A stretch of 64,000 nucleotides of DNA from Viscum album (Eukaryota; Streptophyta; Magnoliopsida; Santalales; Viscaceae): the NCBI GenBank assembly GCA_963277665.1, contig OY728122.1, forward strand, positions 1,549,770,868 through 1,549,834,867. Reading direction: 5' to 3'. Under the pieces are notes generated by a model that made no database searches, was not told the DNA's origin, and worked only from the letters and a program-made list of their open reading frames with translations. Made by a program: the position numbers and the translations under genes. Below, in pieces: positions 60,630-64,000 of this stretch (positions within the stretch are counted from its first letter, which is position 1; every line of letters begins with the position of its first letter).

Positions 60630-60901
60630 GCCATCATTTCTCCTTTCTAAATTAATAATTTTTTAGCATTTCTATTTACAGACAATAATGTAAATTTTTT
60701 TACCAAGAGTATTTTTCAAATGATCATATTTACCAATGACCATAATGTACAGATGGACATATAACATTCGAGTCACGATTGTATTATTTTCTATTATAAT
60801 CACATTATTATTAAAGATATTTAGTTTTATTGATTTTAATGTAATATAACACGAATTAAATCATGAAATAAAATATCATATAAAAAGTTCGGTTCATTTC
60901 A
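60630..60901 (-). repeat. 5' LTR of element A, outer part
   Basis: GCCATCATTTCTCCTTTCTA continues the A LTR cut at 51087 (left LTR: TCTATCATTTCTTTTTTCTA at about 3278). Similarity runs to GGTTCATTTCA, matching GGGTTGTTACA at 3545. Confidence 0.62.
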
Positions 60902-62304
60902 TATAATCATTTATAAAAAGTATGAATAGAAAAATTAATTAAACCATTCATGGAGATGGTAGGTCAACGTTCTCTTGGACATAGTTTACATTTTTTAAAT
61001 GAAGGCATTTAACAAATGAAAATTGTAATACATATTTATAGAATTCTAATTTTATCATAAATATCATTAATATTAATTAAACCCATTATTAAACCCAAAG
61101 GTATATGTTGGAGATAAAAAATGAATTTTATCACTACATGGAGATTGTAAGCTGTACATATTCATGAACGAGGTTTTCACTTACCTTTTAATGAGAAAGA
61201 GGATGTATAATGGTGTTCTTATAATAATAATAATGACATTTAATTATAATTATTATACTAAATTTATTATTTTATGATTAAAAACATCCATTAATAGTAG
61301 GTAAGAAAGAGTAGAAAAAAAAGTGATCAATTAGAGTGATTACCTCTTATTCATAACGACTCTATTAGATATCCTCTAAATGGATCTAGAGATGATAATT
61401 TGAAAAAACAAACATCTCAATATTATATCAAGTTAAGTTGATAATTGAAATAGGCATGGTATGGTCAATATATAAAGATCATACATGGTGTAATGAAGTT
61501 AGGGATGAGGTTCCCTTTAATAATTGAGGTAAGGGGAACTTTTGGAATATCACAAAAGATTAGATTTTAACAATTAAATTTTCAATCCAAATAACAAATG
61601 GATAGGGATTGAAAGGTAAGATAATATCATATTTTAATATCACCATCCAATATATTTTATATATATTTTGGTTATATTTAATAATTATCATTTTGATGAA
61701 TACACGGTTAACATATTTTATTTTATACAATGAAAATAACTATTTCAATATAAAATGGTCATTATTGTACATATATAGTGAAAATTGGACCATAAATTGA
61801 ACTGTTATGTCATTTTAGACCATATAATTATCAATGTGTATTTTTTAAAATATTTTTATGACAATTATGTAATTTAATTAAATATTACACCTTTAAAATA
61901 GAATTAATGTTTATTTTAATACTATCAACTACATTGATTACTAAATATATCAAAAAATCATTAAATTTAAAGAAAACTATTTTATTATATCCACATCATG
62001 TAATGATGATATGTATAATTTCTGTATTACCTTAAATATATCAAATTATATGACATTTAATATTTTAATTTTCATTTAATTTATTTTTTGTTAATTGAAT
62101 AATTAGTTCATAATCATTGTTTAGGAATTTAGGCTAATTATTTAAATCCTAAAAATTATAAATAAATTATCATGATGAAGATAAATTTTTCCGATTTTGA
62201 AATACTATTTAAATTAGAACAAATCACCAATATTACCACATAATAAAAAATTAGTGTTCATTAAAAACATGAATGTGACATCTCGGACTTCTGTTCAAGT
62301 AAAA
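60902..62304. other. Unassigned A+T-rich sequence right of element A
   Basis: No protein similarity was read. TGTGACATCTCGGACTTC at 62275-62292 looks like the start of another plus-strand gypsy LTR that is cut after about 30 bp by element F. The open frame of 63 codons at 61609 is not supported. Confidence 0.4.
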
Positions 62305-64000
62305 TGAAATGCCCCGACCCCAGTTACCTAGAGTCAGTGCATTATTACATAACATTGACATGATCAAAAGAGTTGAAGTCTCGAAAGACTGATTAGTTTA
62401 TTAGCCTTGGAAATTCAAGATATATTCATAAGGTTTACATTACATCAACAAATGGAAAACTACAACAAAATTGTTTCCATAGAAAACACAGAGATCCCAT
62501 TGACTATCCCTACAAGTTAGTAATAATATACTTCACCGCATCTAGGGAAAAATAAATCATAGAAATGGGCGAGCTCAAATGCTCAGTAAGGAAAACAATA
62601 TAGCAGATTCTTTCATAAATAAACATAAACATTTAAGGAAATGTGTAAAACTAAAAAAAATCCTTTTAAAAATAAACTTAATCATAATATGGAAAATATA
62701 AATCAAAATAATTCCATTTTCTTACTCACATGGATATTTTACTAGTCGAATAATCATATGAAATATCAATATCCACCTTCATAATGATGGAATTCATAAT
62801 GCCAGACTTTTATAACAACATATTCAAGGCCTTATGCCAAGACTACAAATAAGATTTTTTCAAGGCCTTGTTCAAATACACTAGTTTGTCTCATGAGAAC
62901 TATCGATGCGTCGAGGAGCTATAGTGGGATCCACCCATTACTTACTATGTCAAATGAATTCCTCATATGAAATGGTTTAAACATAACATAAACATTCGTA
63001 TTAAAACTATCATATGAAATGTCAATAATTTATCCATAAACAATGAATGGTATGAAATAACAAATCCAAAGTCAAACATATCAAAAAACTATCAATACAA
63101 TATGGATGTTTTGTATCATAATAAATCAAATTCAAAAAAACATAAAATCCATCAATGTATTTTTAAATAGATAAAATCAAAACCTTTTTAGATAAATATC
63201 TCTTTCTATTTGTAAATCTTTTAAAAGTCACATAATTATTAAAGAAAACATTTATATTTTAAAATATTCTTATAATATTATAAGGGAAGCTTTGACGATG
63301 TTATCACAGTGGAAAATAGCCGCAACCTCTGTATAAGATAAAAAAACATTCTTACCTTAAATTTTTTGAAAAGGTAAAAAAGTACCTTGTTTTGAAAATG
63401 ATGGAAAGATTCATTTATAAACATCTTATAAAAGTTAAAAAGGGTATAAATTACTTTAACCCATAGTCTATTAAATAGTAATAATGTTTTGAAATACATT
63501 TTTTAAAAACATGGATGTGGATGATAAAGGGGTCCCAATAGATAATTACGTATAAACAACCACAGATAATGAAGAGATTGTAGAATTAACCCTTACCATG
63601 CACTTTTCCATGGTTGAGGGTAAGATAAACTCATGTATAAAGGTGAAATAATTTTTATTCAATTATACAAGAATCATAAACATTAATATGATATCATATA
63701 TGATCTTTTAACATTTCATTGTTAATAATATCTTAGTATTATCATTCTTTCAGGTGTTAATAGATTCGATTTCCATGATATTATTTGTCATGTGAGTCAT
63801 ATTTGTTATGGATGGGATGTATATTATTCATATCTATAATTATATAACATCTCTAAACATTATTTTTAATCATCTAATGAAAATTATTCTTGAATGGATA
63901 TGATGGGGAATTAATCTCATCGCGTTCCTAGAGACGGTATTCCGTATGTACGCACGAGCGACAATATCATTGTTTTGATATTAAAATAATATATAATTTG
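62305..64000 (-). repeat. Element F: partial gypsy LTR, minus strand, runs off the window
   Basis: TGAAATGCCCCGACCCCAG is the complement of the end of B's LTR (CTGGGGTCGGGACCTTACA). Further in, GGCGAGCTCAAATGCTCAGT (near 62567) is the complement of D's GCTGAGCATTTGAGCTCACC, a CTCATGAGA block near 62890 matches B and D, and GAGACGGTATTCCGT at 63931 is the complement of D's CpG-rich motif. Only the last 1.7 kb of a longer LTR is visible. The absence of a primer-site sequence on its left suggests a 3' LTR or solo LTR. Confidence 0.75.
63931..63960. repeat. CpG-rich motif of element D, conserved in element F
   Basis: The minus-strand reading matches D's 30-bp motif with about three differences, while the surrounding LTR is much more diverged. 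Confidence 0.75.

Larger units (their letters stand above)
825..60901 (-). mobile_element. Element A: oldest Ty3/gypsy chromovirus, split by three insertions
   Basis: Pieces on the minus strand assemble in the right order: 5' LTR (60901-60630 and 51087-48687), degenerate PBS near 48673, gag (25320-24611, then 7320-6960), protease-RT (6900-5800), RNase H (5400-5085), integrase and chromodomain remnant (4990-3590), PPT (3562-3546) and 3' LTR (3545-825). The two LTRs total about 2.72 and 2.67 kb. The interruptions are element B with its copia guest, element C with its guest D, and element E. Removing them leaves about 10 kb, normal for a Tekay-like gypsy element. The outer boundaries are approximate, and no target duplication was found at 825 or 60901. 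All coding parts are full of stops and frameshifts. Confidence 0.72.

Noticed and set aside
61609..61800. 63-codon open frame right of element A
   Set aside because: Hydrophobic by composition only; no domain and no neighbour to support it.

Overview
The window reads as intergenic heterochromatin of a seed plant with a repeat-rich, probably large genome. It is strongly A+T rich. Every coding trace I can support belongs to LTR retrotransposons: Ty3/gypsy chromoviruses with 2.5-3.6 kb LTRs, initiator-Met-tRNA primer sites and C-terminal chromodomains (Tekay/Del-like), plus one Ty1/copia element. I see no host gene, tRNA, rRNA or CRISPR array. The species cannot be named from this.

The layout is a nest of insertions. 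The oldest element, A (minus strand, about 825-60901), is a gypsy element of roughly 10 kb whose parts are now spread over 60 kb. Its 3' LTR is 825-3545. Its pol is 3590-6900. Its gag is split between 6960-7320 and 24611-25320. Its primer site lies near 48673 and its 5' LTR is 48687-51087 plus 60630-60901. Into A went: B (plus, 7321-24610), a gypsy deletion derivative that keeps LTRs and a gag scrap but no pol; C (minus, 25595-48618), a G+C-richer gypsy chromovirus; and E (plus, 51088-60624), a very decayed gypsy element in A's 5' LTR with a perfect TTGAG duplication. A copia element (plus, 7976-17033) sits in B's 5' LTR. The youngest element, D (plus, 31750-43748), sits in C between protease and reverse transcriptase, with a perfect CCATC duplication.

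D is nearly complete: LTRs of 3626 and 3630 bp that differ at only a few percent of sites, PBS, gag, protease, RT, RNase H, integrase, chromodomain and PPT in one reading frame. Four nonsense codons and a changed RT catalytic aspartate mean this copy cannot make a working polyprotein. All other elements carry many stops and frameshifts. At the right edge, 62305-64000 is part of a minus-strand LTR related to B and D (F), which runs off the window. The ends 1-824 and 60902-62304 are A+T-rich sequence I could not assign.

Most interesting points: the nesting order can be read from target duplications and split coding regions; a 30-bp CpG-rich motif is repeated twice in each D LTR and kept in diverged F; C's LTRs carry G+C-rich islands with an antisense frame open in both copies; and the second RT catalytic aspartate is replaced by three different residues in the three gypsy RTs that can be read there. 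I did not find a host-type gene system.
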